A stretch of 64,000 nucleotides of DNA from Candidatus Thiosymbion sp. (GCA_018435665.1 JAHDND010000036.1:60083-124082), one strand, 5' to 3'; positions 31,522 through 42,101 are shown, numbered from the stretch's first letter. Translations and numbers: made by a program. Notes: generated by a model from the letters alone, not told the origin.

Positions 31522-33215
31522 TAGCTAACCTCCGGCGGCCGGGCAGCCTGACGCTCCGGCAACGAGAAATGGAGTTCCACCCGCGTCCCCTCCTCCGGCT
31601 CGGACTCGATGCGCAGCTCGGCACCAATGCGTCGCGCCCGGTCCCGCATGATGGACAGACCGATATGCTCCCCCTCCTGTCCTTCCGCCGCCGGGTGGCG
31701 AAAGCCGACGCCGTCGTCCTCCACCAGCAGGGCCTGCCCCCCATCCAGTCGGGTGGCCAGCAGGACCCGGACCGTCTGGGCCTGGGCATGCTTGCGGATA
31801 TTCGCCAGGGCCTCCTGAGCGATACGAATGACCTGGAGTTCGCCAGCCACCGGCAGCTCGATGGGGCGGGTGTTGTTCTGGAATAGGACATGCAGGCCGG
31901 TGGCCTGGCGGAAGCTCGCCGTGATCCGCTCCAGGGCCGGCACCAGGCCACGCTTTTCCAGGGGGGCGCGGAAGTTGGCCAGCAGGCTGCGCAATTCGCG
32001 GTTGGCCTCATCCAGGCCACCACGCAAGCGCTCTAGGTCCAGCCGGGCCTTGGTCGACAGGTTGCCCTGTTCCAGGGAATCCCCCAGCATGTTGACCTGA
32101 AGGCGCAGGCTGGCCAGGGTCTGGGCCAGGGAGTCGTGCAGTTCGTTGGCCAGGGAGTTGCGTTCCTCCATGATCGACAGGCGGCGACTGTCCTCATCGG
32201 CACGATACTTGGCCACGGCGATGCCCAGGTGATGGCCGATGCTATAGAGGAGTTCGAGGATATCCTCGCGGGCGCTGATCCCGGGCTTGTCGACGAAGAT
32301 GGTGTAGTAGCCGAGCAACTCGTCCCGGTGCTCCAGGGGGATGGTGACCACGTCAATCTCCGCGTCGCTGAACATCTGGCGACCGTAGACCCGCGAGCAA
32401 TAGCGTTGATCCTGGTCGCAGAGGATATCGCCGGGGGCCAGGACATTGCCACAGAGGCAGAGATCCACCGGCCCCAGGTTGGCGTCGCCCACCAGCTCGC
32501 CATCGAGGCCGATGGAACCGACCAGCCGCCGACTGCCATCCGGCAGGACCAGGCGGGCGGAGGCCGCCCGTCCATTGACCATCTCCTTGAGTACCCGCAG
32601 GAAGCGCAGCAGCAGGCTGTCCAGGGACGCCGCGGTGTTGATCCCGGCCGCCACGTCGTACAGGATCTTGATCGAGGCCGTCTTCTGCGCCAGGCGCATG
32701 GTCTGGCGGGCGACCCGGTGGTCCATGTCCTCGTAGAGTTCCGCCAGTTCCTCGTTGAGGCTGCAGATGGCGCGGGCCAGGGGCCCCAGGACCCCCGCCT
32801 CCAGGACCGGCGTCCGCAGCGAGCCACTGGTGCCCGGTTCGGCCTGACAGATGCGGATGACCGCCTCCTCCATGCCGGCCAGGGGCAGCAGGAGGCGCCG
32901 GCGCAGGCGCAGGGCCCCCAGGCCGAGACCGCCCAGGGTGAGCAGCAGAGAGGCGAGCCAGCCGAACGGCACGGGTCCGGACCAGATCTGCGTGGGGTTG
33001 GACCAGAGTTGCGCGGGGCCGGACCAAAGTTGCGCGGGGTCGGACCAGGCGGGTGACAGGAGTGGCAATCCCGCCAGACCTGCCAGGCCCAGGGTCAGGC
33101 TGGCCAGGGGTCCGATCAAGCCGATCCCCCGCGCCAGCCCCCAGGCCGGCCAGCGCCGCTGGGGCAGATCGGGCGGGGAACCGCGGTCGGAGGAGACGTG
33201 GGAGGGAACGGACAT
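31521..33215 (-). CDS. NarX/NarQ-like sensor histidine kinase
   Basis: The 564-residue kinase has two membrane helices (about residues 29-55 and 84-104) with only about 28 residues between, so no periplasmic nitrate-binding domain is possible. A HAMP-like linker, a GAF-like module with four cysteines (253, 255, 266, 273: C-x-C-x10-C-x6-C), and a HisKA_3 domain (phospho-His360 in LANELHDSLAQTLASLRLQ) follow, then an ATPase domain (VEDDGVGF). The short loop holds repeats (SDPAQLWSGPAQLWSNPTQ) encoded by 22-bp DNA repeats at 32985-33060. Start 33215 lies seven bases after the exporter stop. It probably senses a cytoplasmic redox or sulfur signal (inference). Confidence 0.88.
   Translation of the reverse strand: MSVPSHVSSDRGSPPDLPQRRWPAWGLARGIGLIGPLASLTLGLAGLAGLPLLSPAWSDPAQLWSGPAQLWSNPTQIWSGPVPFGWLASLLLTLGGLGLGALRLRRRLLLPLAGMEEAVIRICQAEPGTSGSLRTPVLEAGVLGPLARAICSLNEELAELYEDMDHRVARQTMRLAQKTASIKILYDVAAGINTAASLDSLLLRFLRVLKEMVNGRAASARLVLPDGSRRLVGSIGLDGELVGDANLGPVDLCLCGNVLAPGDILCDQDQRYCSRVYGRQMFSDAEIDVVTIPLEHRDELLGYYTIFVDKPGISAREDILELLYSIGHHLGIAVAKYRADEDSRRLSIMEERNSLANELHDSLAQTLASLRLQVNMLGDSLEQGNLSTKARLDLERLRGGLDEANRELRSLLANFRAPLEKRGLVPALERITASFRQATGLHVLFQNNTRPIELPVAGELQVIRIAQEALANIRKHAQAQTVRVLLATRLDGGQALLVEDDGVGFRHPAAEGQEGEHIGLSIMRDRARRIGAELRIESEPEEGTRVELHFSLPERQAARPPEVS
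32983..33060. repeat. 22-bp tandem repeats inside the sensor kinase gene
   Basis: About three and a half units of a GGACCAGAGTTGCGCGGGG-type sequence encode the loop between the two membrane helices of the NarX-like sensor. Unit length is not a multiple of three, yet the frame stays open and gives a repeating W-S-x-P-x-Q pattern. Confidence 0.75.
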
Positions 33216-33222
33216 GGCAAAT

Positions 33223-35172
33223 TTAATGGGGGTTTTCCAGGGGCATGGCAAGTTCGGCCGTGGCCGTGGGCGCTCCAATGCCCTCCGGCTCAACCTTGAC
33301 CCTGGCCTCTCCGCCGCTCAAGGTCCGCTCATCCCCCTCGCCGGCGCTTGCTTCATCACCTCCGCTATCGCCCCGGGCCTCGGCCAGGGCGCGCTCCCGC
33401 TCCCGCCGTTGTAGTTCCCACATGGCGGCGTAGCGCCCGCCCTGGGCCAGCAGGTCGCGATGACTGCCCTGCTCCACCAGCCGCCCGGCCTCCAGGACCA
33501 GGATCTGGTCGGCATCCACCACCGTGGATAGCCGGTGGGCGATGACCAGGGTGGTGTGATTCTCCGCCACCTCCGCCAGGGTGCGACCGATGGCCTGCTC
33601 GGTCTGGCTGTCCAGGGAGGAGGTCGCCTCATCGAAGACCAGGATGCGCGGGCGCTTGAGGATGGCGCGGGCGATGGCCACGCGCTGCTTCTCGCCACCG
33701 GAGAGCTTGAGGCCGCGCTCGCCCACCACCGTCTCCCAGCCGTCCGGCAGGGATTCGACAAAGTCGCGGATATGGGCCATGGCCGCCGCCTGCTCGATCT
33801 CCGCCCGGCTGGCATCCGGGCGGCCATAGGCGATGTTGTAATGGATGCTCTCGTTGAACAGCACCGTATCCTGGGGGACGATGCCAATGGCGGCGCGCAG
33901 GCTGTCCTGGGTCAGGCCCCGCAGGTCCTGGCCGTCGATGAGGATGCGCCCGCCGGTGACATCGTAGAAGCGGAACAGCAGCCGCGACAAGGTGGACTTG
34001 CCCGCCCCGCTGTGGCCCACCACCGCCACCTTCTGGCCGGCGCCGACGGTGAAACTCAGGCCATGGAGGATGGGGCGCTCCGGCTGATAGTGGAAATCGA
34101 CGGCCTCGAAGCGGATCTCGCCCCGTCCCAGGACCAGGGGCTTGGCCTCCGCGGCGTCGCGCACCTCCGGCTCCCGCTCCAGCAGCTTGAAAACCAGATC
34201 CATGTCCGCCAGGGCGTACTTGATCTGGCGATAGACGATGCCGAGAAAATTGAGGGGGATGAAGATCTGCAAAAGCAGGGCGTTGACCAGCACCAGGTCG
34301 CCGATGCTCATCTGCCCGGCCACCACCCCGCGGGCGGCGAGGAACATGATCAGGGTCACCCCCAGGGCGATGATCGCCCCCTGGCCAAAGTTGAGCAGGG
34401 ACATGGAGGTCTGGCTCTTGACCGCCACCTCCTCCCAGGCGTCCAGGGTGCCGTCATAACGCCGCAGTTCCAGGCCCTCGTTGCCGAAGTATTTGACCGT
34501 CTCGTAGTTGATGAGGCTGTCAAAGGCCTGGCTGTTGGCCTCCGAGTCCAGGCGGTTCATCTGGTGGCGGTAGTCCATGCGCCATTCGGTGATGGCGAAG
34601 GTGAAGAGGGCGTAGACGGCGACGGCGCCGAAGGTCACCAGGGTGAAGACCAGCTCGTAACGCGTCAGCAGGATGACTGCCACCAGGCCGAACTCCACCA
34701 GCACCGGCAGGATGCTGAAGGCCAGATAGTTCATGATGGAACTGACCGAGCGCGTGCCCCGCTCCAGGTCGCGGCTGATGGCCCCGCTCTGGCGCCCCAG
34801 GTGGTAGCGCAGGGACAGGCGGTGCAGGTGGGTCAGCACCTTGGTGGAGAGGCGGCGCATGGCCCGGTAGCGCACCCGGGCGAAGACGATGTCGCGCAGC
34901 TCGTTGAACAGGGAGGCGGAGAGCTTGAGCAGGCCATAGGCCAGCAGCAGGCTCACCGGCAGGATCAACACCTGATCCCTGGCCTGCTCGAAGGCGTCGA
35001 CGATCTCCTTGAGCACCAGGGGCACCCCGACCGTCGCCACCTTGGCCAGCACCAGACAGGCCAGGGCCAGCAGGGCCCGGCCACGGAACTCCCACAGGTA
35101 GGGCAGCATCGCCTTGAGATTGTGGGCGTCGCGGCGGTCCTTATGGACCCGTTCGGTGGCGTTGGTGATCAT
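33223..35172 (-). CDS. Atm1-type ABC half-transporter
   Basis: This 649-residue half-transporter fuses six membrane helices (about residues 30-310) to an ATPase. Motifs: Walker A GHSGAGKST, signature LSGGEKQRVAIARA, Walker B RILVFDEATSSLD, H-loop IAHRLSTVV. The segment SLINYETVKYFGNEGLELRR is a hallmark of the Atm1/ABCB7/HMT1 group, whose members export glutathione-derived persulfide or metal complexes. A non-conserved acidic tail of about 45 residues follows the ATPase. It is the first of five closely spaced minus-strand genes. MsbA is less likely, given the YETVKYF motif. Confidence 0.92.
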   Translation of the reverse strand: MITNATERVHKDRRDAHNLKAMLPYLWEFRGRALLALACLVLAKVATVGVPLVLKEIVDAFEQARDQVLILPVSLLLAYGLLKLSASLFNELRDIVFARVRYRAMRRLSTKVLTHLHRLSLRYHLGRQSGAISRDLERGTRSVSSIMNYLAFSILPVLVEFGLVAVILLTRYELVFTLVTFGAVAVYALFTFAITEWRMDYRHQMNRLDSEANSQAFDSLINYETVKYFGNEGLELRRYDGTLDAWEEVAVKSQTSMSLLNFGQGAIIALGVTLIMFLAARGVVAGQMSIGDLVLVNALLLQIFIPLNFLGIVYRQIKYALADMDLVFKLLEREPEVRDAAEAKPLVLGRGEIRFEAVDFHYQPERPILHGLSFTVGAGQKVAVVGHSGAGKSTLSRLLFRFYDVTGGRILIDGQDLRGLTQDSLRAAIGIVPQDTVLFNESIHYNIAYGRPDASRAEIEQAAAMAHIRDFVESLPDGWETVVGERGLKLSGGEKQRVAIARAILKRPRILVFDEATSSLDSQTEQAIGRTLAEVAENHTTLVIAHRLSTVVDADQILVLEAGRLVEQGSHRDLLAQGGRYAAMWELQRRERERALAEARGDSGGDEASAGEGDERTLSGGEARVKVEPEGIGAPTATAELAMPLENPH

Positions 35173-35278
35173 GGGTCGTCGGTTTTCGCTGCCTGGGGCA
35201 CTCGGCTCGGGGCCTCAGCGGTGGTCGGGGCCCGGGAGGGGGATGATAGCTCAGGGGGAGGCTGGGGTCCGGGCTCCC

Positions 35279-35427
35279 TTATCCTCTTTCTTCTGGGTAG
35301 GGAGTCGTCTGGCGGTGGGGACTACCTGAATGGGTCCCGGAAGGCTTGACGACCGAATCCTTGCGGTCAATACCCAAGCCAGCCGCCCCAGACCCTTTCT
35401 ATCGCTGCCAAAAATTGCATTGCGATG
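35279..35427. repeat. palindromic interspersed element, copy E (divergent)
   Basis: Copy E lies in the 375-base gap between the divergent ABC exporter and S24-like genes. It keeps the core GGCTTGACGACCG, the hairpin ACCGAATCCTTGCGGT, and the outer end TGCGATG. The long arms (GTCGTCTGGCGG and CCAGCCGCCCCAGACCC) have partly decayed. No gene is seen elsewhere in the gap. Confidence 0.7.
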
Positions 35428-35547
35428 CATATTTCCCCGTCAGATGGCACCTAAGCCTGCGCCGCAGGGCGGCAACCCGGCGGGTGTTGGGTATACTCCT
35501 GACCCTGTCACGGGCCCCTGAGGGGCTCATCCTCGCGAGACCATCCC

Positions 35548-35949
35548 ATGACCGACCTGACCGACATGCCCCCAGATTTCACCGGCTGTAGCCTGCGTGA
35601 ACCCTACGCCCTGCAAGTCCTCGGCAACGAGATGGAGCCGGAATTCCCCGACCAGTGCATCATCGTCATCCGTCCCGAGGAGCAGTGCAGCGACGGCATG
35701 TATATCTTCGTCGAGGTGGAGGGGGTGCGCTGGTTCCGCCAGTATCGCCGGAATGCCCAGGGGCGGGAGTGTCTGGTCGCCATCAATCCCCTCTACCCGG
35801 AGATCGACCTCACCGGCCTGGAGTGGCGTGTGCTAGGCGTCATCGTCCAGCGCAATATCCGCCGGCAGATCAAGCACTATCGCTACGCTGACGGCCAACT
35901 GTCCGCTGGCGCAATGGGGATGAGGGTTCCACCGCCCGCCATTCAGTGA
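35548..35949 (+). CDS. S24/LexA-like domain protein lacking catalytic residues
   Basis: The 133-residue product consists of the S24 (LexA/UmuD autopeptidase) fold alone, with no DNA-binding domain. LQVLGNEMEPEFPDQCIIVI aligns with the LexA G-D-S-M-E-P segment, but Glu replaces the nucleophilic Ser. The lysine of the dyad is not found in EGVRWFRQYRRNAQGRECLV. AINPLYPEIDLTGLEWRVLG matches the end of the domain. It therefore probably cannot self-cleave and may act as a binding partner or a regulator remnant. Its stop overlaps the convergent HepT gene by a few bases. Confidence 0.75.
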   Translation: MTDLTDMPPDFTGCSLREPYALQVLGNEMEPEFPDQCIIVIRPEEQCSDGMYIFVEVEGVRWFRQYRRNAQGRECLVAINPLYPEIDLTGLEWRVLGVIVQRNIRRQIKHYRYADGQLSAGAMGMRVPPPAIQ

Positions 35950-36314
35950 GGCGGCTGGCCAGGGTCGTCTTCCGCTGGTACCAGAGGGACGAGCATCTTG
36001 ATCAGTGGGGGGATATCTTCCGCAATAACTCTCCAGACCAGTGCCAGATCGACTTCCGCATAACCATGGATCAGCCGATGACGCATTCCCGTGATCTCGC
36101 GCCAGGGGATTTTTGGCAATGCCATCTGGGAGATGGAGGACACATGGCCTGCGGCCTCTCCGATAACTTCCAGCGCGCGTATAACCGCGTTCTGATGTAA
36201 TCGGCTGGAAAGAAACGCCTCTTTGCTCAACGCGCGCGTAAACTCCAGCGCATCTTGGGAGGCAATCAACATATCGAGCAGCAGCGACAGGTCGCGATCC
36301 GGGATCTCAGCCAT
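35943..36314 (-). CDS. hepT: HepT-like toxin (DUF86 ribonuclease)
   Basis: HepT toxins are HEPN-family RNases paired with MntA antitoxins. The 123-residue product holds the catalytic R-x4-H-x-Y motif in GMRHRLIHGYAEVD and the DUF86 N-terminal helices (LLLDMLIASQDALEFTRALS, ALEVIGEAAGHVS). Its start overlaps the end of the mntA-like gene by eight bases, the normal order for the system. In characterised pairs MntA AMPylates the tyrosine of this motif to neutralise the RNase. Confidence 0.9.
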   Translation of the reverse strand: MAEIPDRDLSLLLDMLIASQDALEFTRALSKEAFLSSRLHQNAVIRALEVIGEAAGHVSSISQMALPKIPWREITGMRHRLIHGYAEVDLALVWRVIAEDIPPLIKMLVPLVPAEDDPGQPPH

Positions 36315-36627
36315 AGACCGACTCCAATTCGCGCTGAATCGATCGGCGGCGGATGTAATTGCGGCTGTTTTCCAGGGCGTTGCGTTCGATCAGGTCAACT
36401 GGTCGCTGGAGCAATCGCTCCAGATCCTGCTCGAAGCCAAAGAAACGCTCCAACGGGCCAAGGTCCCTGTTGTCGGGTCCAAACTCAACCAGGAAATCCG
36501 CGTCACTGTGCTCAGGCAGGAAATCCACGCCGCGCGCCGCCGAGCCGAAAAGCTCCAACCGCCTTACTCCATACCGGGAGCAGATTTCGGCGATCTCGGG
36601 CAATTTCTTTGCGATTGTCGGGTGCAT
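36307..36627 (-). CDS. mntA: MntA-like antitoxin, minimal nucleotidyltransferase
   Basis: The 106-residue product starts MHPTIAKKLPEIAEICSRYG and carries the nucleotidyltransferase motif G-S-x10-D-x-D in LFGSAARGVDFLPEHSDADF, followed by RPVDLIERNALEN. The ATG at 36627 is chosen for its AGGAGGG site nine bases away; the upstream frame extension is not conserved. It overlaps hepT. In known pairs it uses ATP to AMPylate HepT. Confidence 0.9.
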   Translation of the reverse strand: MHPTIAKKLPEIAEICSRYGVRRLELFGSAARGVDFLPEHSDADFLVEFGPDNRDLGPLERFFGFEQDLERLLQRPVDLIERNALENSRNYIRRRSIQRELESVYG

Positions 36628-36872
36628 CGTTGTTTGACCCTCCTGCGCAGGTCGTGAGCCGAATCTGGCAGTTACCCGTTGCCCACGCCCTAGGCCTCGC
36701 CGTTCATTGTAGCCAATCGGTCCTGCCATCCGGTGCAAGATCAACGGGTTGAAGCCATGGGGCAAGCCATTTTTTGCTGCCAAGGTAGAGAATCTCATCC
36801 AGCATCTCTAGCTCAGCCTGACCGCGCTGCCCTGCGCCAGGCAATGACGGCGAGCAATCCCAGGCGCTGTTT

Positions 36873-36905
36873 ATGTAAAATGTAAATCAAATTTACATTT
36901 TACAT
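36873..36905. promoter_or_regulatory. perfect 15-bp palindrome, candidate operator
   Basis: ATGTAAAATGTAAAT (36873-36887) and its exact reverse complement (36891-36905) are separated by CAA. It is very AT-rich against a GC-rich background and ends 16 bases before the start codon of the truncated ATPase gene, as expected for an operator or a strong hairpin. Confidence 0.7.
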
Positions 36906-36921
36906 AGACTGATGTCCCGTC

Positions 36922-37035
36922 ATGATCCGCCGCGCCCTTGAAGACCGCTTGCGTCAGCTTCCGACCGGGTTTCCCGTGGTCACCCTGACTGGGCCGCGAC
37001 AATCCGGCAAGACTACGCTTCCGAAGGCGGTTATC
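36922..37035 (+). pseudogene. truncated AAA_14/DUF4143-type ATPase
   Basis: MIRRALEDRLRQLPTGFPVV followed by TLTGPRQSGKTTLPKAV is the N-terminus of the AAA_14-DUF4143 ATPase family, including its P-loop. Similarity stops after about 38 codons. The family usually has around 380 residues, so nearly the whole gene has been lost. The remaining frame runs on without resemblance into the antisense of the kinase gene. Confidence 0.75.
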
Positions 37036-37101
37036 TCCCTGGTCGCTTCCCATAACGACCATAACTCCCCAACGATCGTGAAGGTCAGGCTTCAATGGCG
37101 G

Positions 37102-39302
<2,201 letters not shown>

Positions 39303-39306
<4 letters not shown>

Positions 39307-40430
39307 TGAAGCTCACGCCGCAGGTCGTTCAGGGTATGAAAGCCACCGACCAAGTCCCCATAAGGATCGAAGGTGATGGGCCCCAGGCTCGTCTGGTGGG
39401 TCGGCGTCGCGAGCAGGTATCGCTTGACCGCCTCAGGGGTGTCATGACCCTGGGCAAAGGCCTGATCCAGCAGCTCCAGGGCCTGTCGGGTGCCGAGGGT
39501 CATACCTTGGGGGACGTAACCGAAGCGCGCGTTGAAGCGGCGCAGATAACCATCGACGGCGTGGTCATCATGACGTGAGGGAAAATGGCCGACCAGGATC
39601 AAGCGGTCGATGGCGCTGCCGGCCTGCTCGAACACGGCGGGCGCTCTTGCCCAGGACGTCAGCAGGATGGGTGCCTGGGGATGGAACTGATGAAAGAGTT
39701 GAGCGAGGCCGCCGATCGGCGGCATATAGGCGCCCGCGAGGAGATAGAGGGCATCGTAGGGTGCCGACATCAGCTCGGTGAGTGTGGCGGGCGTGAAATC
39801 GGCCACCATCAATTGGTGATTGGTGAGGGTCCAGCGGCCCGACGCGCTCAGCGCTGCCGAAAAGATCGCAAAGGCCGGAGCAGTCCAGGCCAGGTTACTG
39901 GTGTCCTGAAGGACCAGGAGGCGGCTGCCCGGCAATTGCTCGACCTGGCGGGCCAGCTCGATCTGCTCTTGGCGCAGATCCGGGACGATGCGCAACAGAA
40001 AGTCGTCCTCCCCGCTCAAGACCAGGCTGGCGGACGAGACATTGATGCCGAGTGCCCGCCCGTCGGCGAATAGATGCAGGCTCGGCGCGGCATGGCTGGA
40101 GGCGTGGGTGGTGACAAAGAAGCGCACGCCCTGGCGGATCGCCGCCTCGAGATCCGGCGCGGCCGTCTCCGGCCGGGCGTCGTTGTACAGGTGATGGATG
40201 CGGATGCGACTGTGGGGGTGCTCCTCCAGGAAGAGATCGGCGGTATTCTTATCGCTGGGATCGATGACCGCGCCATAGATCACCGGCAGGTCGATCCCGA
40301 GCCCGACCTGAATCGGCCGCGAGGACCAATAATGAAGCCAAGCCATCAGTGCCGTCATGGCCAATAGGGGCACTGCCAGCCACACGGTGAGCCTTTTGCT
40401 GCGAGTTCTAACTATATCCATGGTAGTCAT
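39303..40430 (-). CDS. membrane-anchored periplasmic-binding-protein-like sensor partner
   Basis: The 375-residue product has an N-terminal membrane segment ([20 protein letters not shown]) and a type I periplasmic binding fold like Leu/Ile/Val-binding proteins: [36 protein letters not shown], and near the end [19 protein letters not shown]. No ABC permease or ATPase genes are nearby. The gene overlaps the downstream hybrid kinase, so it more likely presents a ligand to the kinase than feeds a transporter (inference). Ligand unknown. Confidence 0.85.
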
Positions 40431-40985
40431 CCCTAGCGGTAACCTCTTTGAAATTCGGATGATGGCCTTGGCTCAGGGATGGAGCGGAGTGACCGTCAGT
40501 TTGACTTCTAACCCATGGAGCAAATTAAGAAAATACCTCAGTCCGAAGAAAATTGATCATGGGGCTAATCGTATCCGAACGGATACGATTAAGCCATCTC
40601 GACCATCGCTCGACAATCCTCTCCGGTACGAGTAGCGGTTGGATGGGGAGTTGAACCCGCTGCCTTCTCCATCACCCCGGGCGCGACGGGTACCGATCGG
40701 TCATGGTATTCAGATACCCGCGAGCTACTCGCCGTGGCGCATCCCTAGGCGCCTGCCTCACCAAAGCGCCTTGCAAGGGTTTCGGCCGGGGTCTAAGCTC
40801 AGTTCAGCCAGCCCCTCCAGGCGCCGGGATTCGCCGCTCGCTCAATGCAACCTCTACCCACCTTTTCTTCGAGACGGCCTTACTGGCCTTCCATCCCCGC
40901 GGGTGTGGCATTACCTTCGCCTTCGCGACCCGGGTTGCCACGGGAGGGACGATCACTGACCCTCGGCCTCGGCCTCGGCCCTAGG
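40431..40985. other. intergenic region between divergent kinase and RND operons
   Basis: No gene is recognised in about 555 bases. It holds the 24-base palindrome at 40567-40590 and, near its right end, imperfect repeats of a CCTCGGCC/AGGTTGCC type that run into the RND adaptor start. Both divergent promoters are expected here but none was confidently located. Confidence 0.4.
40567..40590. promoter_or_regulatory. 11-bp inverted repeat, candidate operator
   Basis: AATCGTATCCG and its exact reverse complement are separated by AA. It lies between the divergent binding-protein/kinase operon and the RND operon. There is no T-run, which argues for an operator rather than a terminator. Confidence 0.6.
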
Positions 40986-42101
40986 TTGCCAGGGGCTGAA
41001 CGACCACTGTCCCTCGGCCCAAGGTTGCTGGTGACCGGACTCCTCCTGCTTGGCCTCTCCGCCTGCGAGGAGCGCAAGGCGCCCGCCAGCCCGCCGCCGG
41101 TGCCGGTGGTCACCCTGACCGTCGCCACCGAGCAGGTCCCGGTGGCGGTGGAGGAGGTGGGTCGGGCCGAGGCGTCCAATTCCGTCACCCTGCTACCGCG
41201 GGTGGGCGGTCAGATCCTGGCCCAGCATTTCGGGGAGGGCCAGGCGGTCGCCGCCGGTGACCTGCTCTACGCCATCGACCCCGCCCCTTACCAGGCCGAA
41301 CTGCGCTCCGCCGAGGCCCAGTTGGCCAAGACCCAGGCCGAGCTCAAATTCGCCCAGGACGAGGCGAACCGCTACGCAGAACTGGAGACCAAGCGCACCG
41401 TGTCCCGCTCCCAGGCCGAGCAGTACTCCAACGCCGCCGTGGTCCTGCGGGAGGCGATCCGCGCCCGGGAGGCGGAGGTGGAGCAGGCCCGGCTGCACCT
41501 GGACTATTGCCGGGTCCTGTCGCCCATTCCCGGCCGGGCGGGGGCCTACCTGGCCAACGCGGGGGCCTTCGTCGAGGCCTACAAGACCCCCCTGGTGGTG
41601 GTTAACCAGATCGATCCCATCCACATCGTCTTCTCCCTGCCGGAAGGCCGGTTGCCGGAGGTGCTGGAGGCCCTCGCCGCCGGGCGCCTGGAGGTGACGG
41701 CGACGGTGGCCGCCTCGGGGGCGACGCGGGGGGGCGGCGAGGTGCATTTCATCGACAACAGCGTCGATCCGGCGACGGGGACCATCAAGCTCAAGGCGCG
41801 CTTCGCCAACGCCGACGCCTTTTTCTGGCCCGGCCAGTTCGTGAAGGTGCGCCTGGTGCTGCGCACCCTGGCCGACAGCCTGCTGGTGCCCGACGAGGCG
41901 GTGATGAAGTGCCCCCAGGGGAGCTGCGTCTTCGTCGCCGGCGGTGACGGCAAGGCGGAGTTGCGGCCGGTCCAGGCCGGCGCGAGCCTGGAGGCCCGCA
42001 CCCTGATCCTGAGCGGCCTGAACCCTGGCGAGGCGGTGGTGGTGGCGGGCCAGAACAAGCTCAAGCCTGGCGTCGCGGTCAAGCCCGCGCCCCGCCCCTG
42101 A
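40986..42101 (+). CDS. RND efflux periplasmic adaptor lipoprotein
   Basis: Membrane-fusion proteins link an RND pump to an outer membrane channel. The product has a lipobox (LLLLGLSACEE), a barrel-sandwich region (EASNSVTLLPRVGGQILAQH, LLYAIDPAPYQAELRSAEAQ), an alpha-hairpin of about residues 105-165, and the beta-barrel domain (VHFIDNSVDPATGTIKLKAR). The start is uncertain: the frame is open from 40845. TTG at 40986 gives a 26-residue lipoprotein signal, while GTG at 41031 has AAGG six bases upstream but a very short signal. It is followed after three bases by the pump gene. No outer membrane factor gene is adjacent. Confidence 0.87.
   Translation: MPGAERPLSLGPRLLVTGLLLLGLSACEERKAPASPPPVPVVTLTVATEQVPVAVEEVGRAEASNSVTLLPRVGGQILAQHFGEGQAVAAGDLLYAIDPAPYQAELRSAEAQLAKTQAELKFAQDEANRYAELETKRTVSRSQAEQYSNAAVVLREAIRAREAEVEQARLHLDYCRVLSPIPGRAGAYLANAGAFVEAYKTPLVVVNQIDPIHIVFSLPEGRLPEVLEALAAGRLEVTATVAASGATRGGGEVHFIDNSVDPATGTIKLKARFANADAFFWPGQFVKVRLVLRTLADSLLVPDEAVMKCPQGSCVFVAGGDGKAELRPVQAGASLEARTLILSGLNPGEAVVVAGQNKLKPGVAVKPAPRP

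Noticed and set aside
12649..35427. The five repeats as a CRISPR array
   Set aside because: They are dispersed by kilobases, about 158 bp long and palindromic throughout, with no spacers or cas genes.
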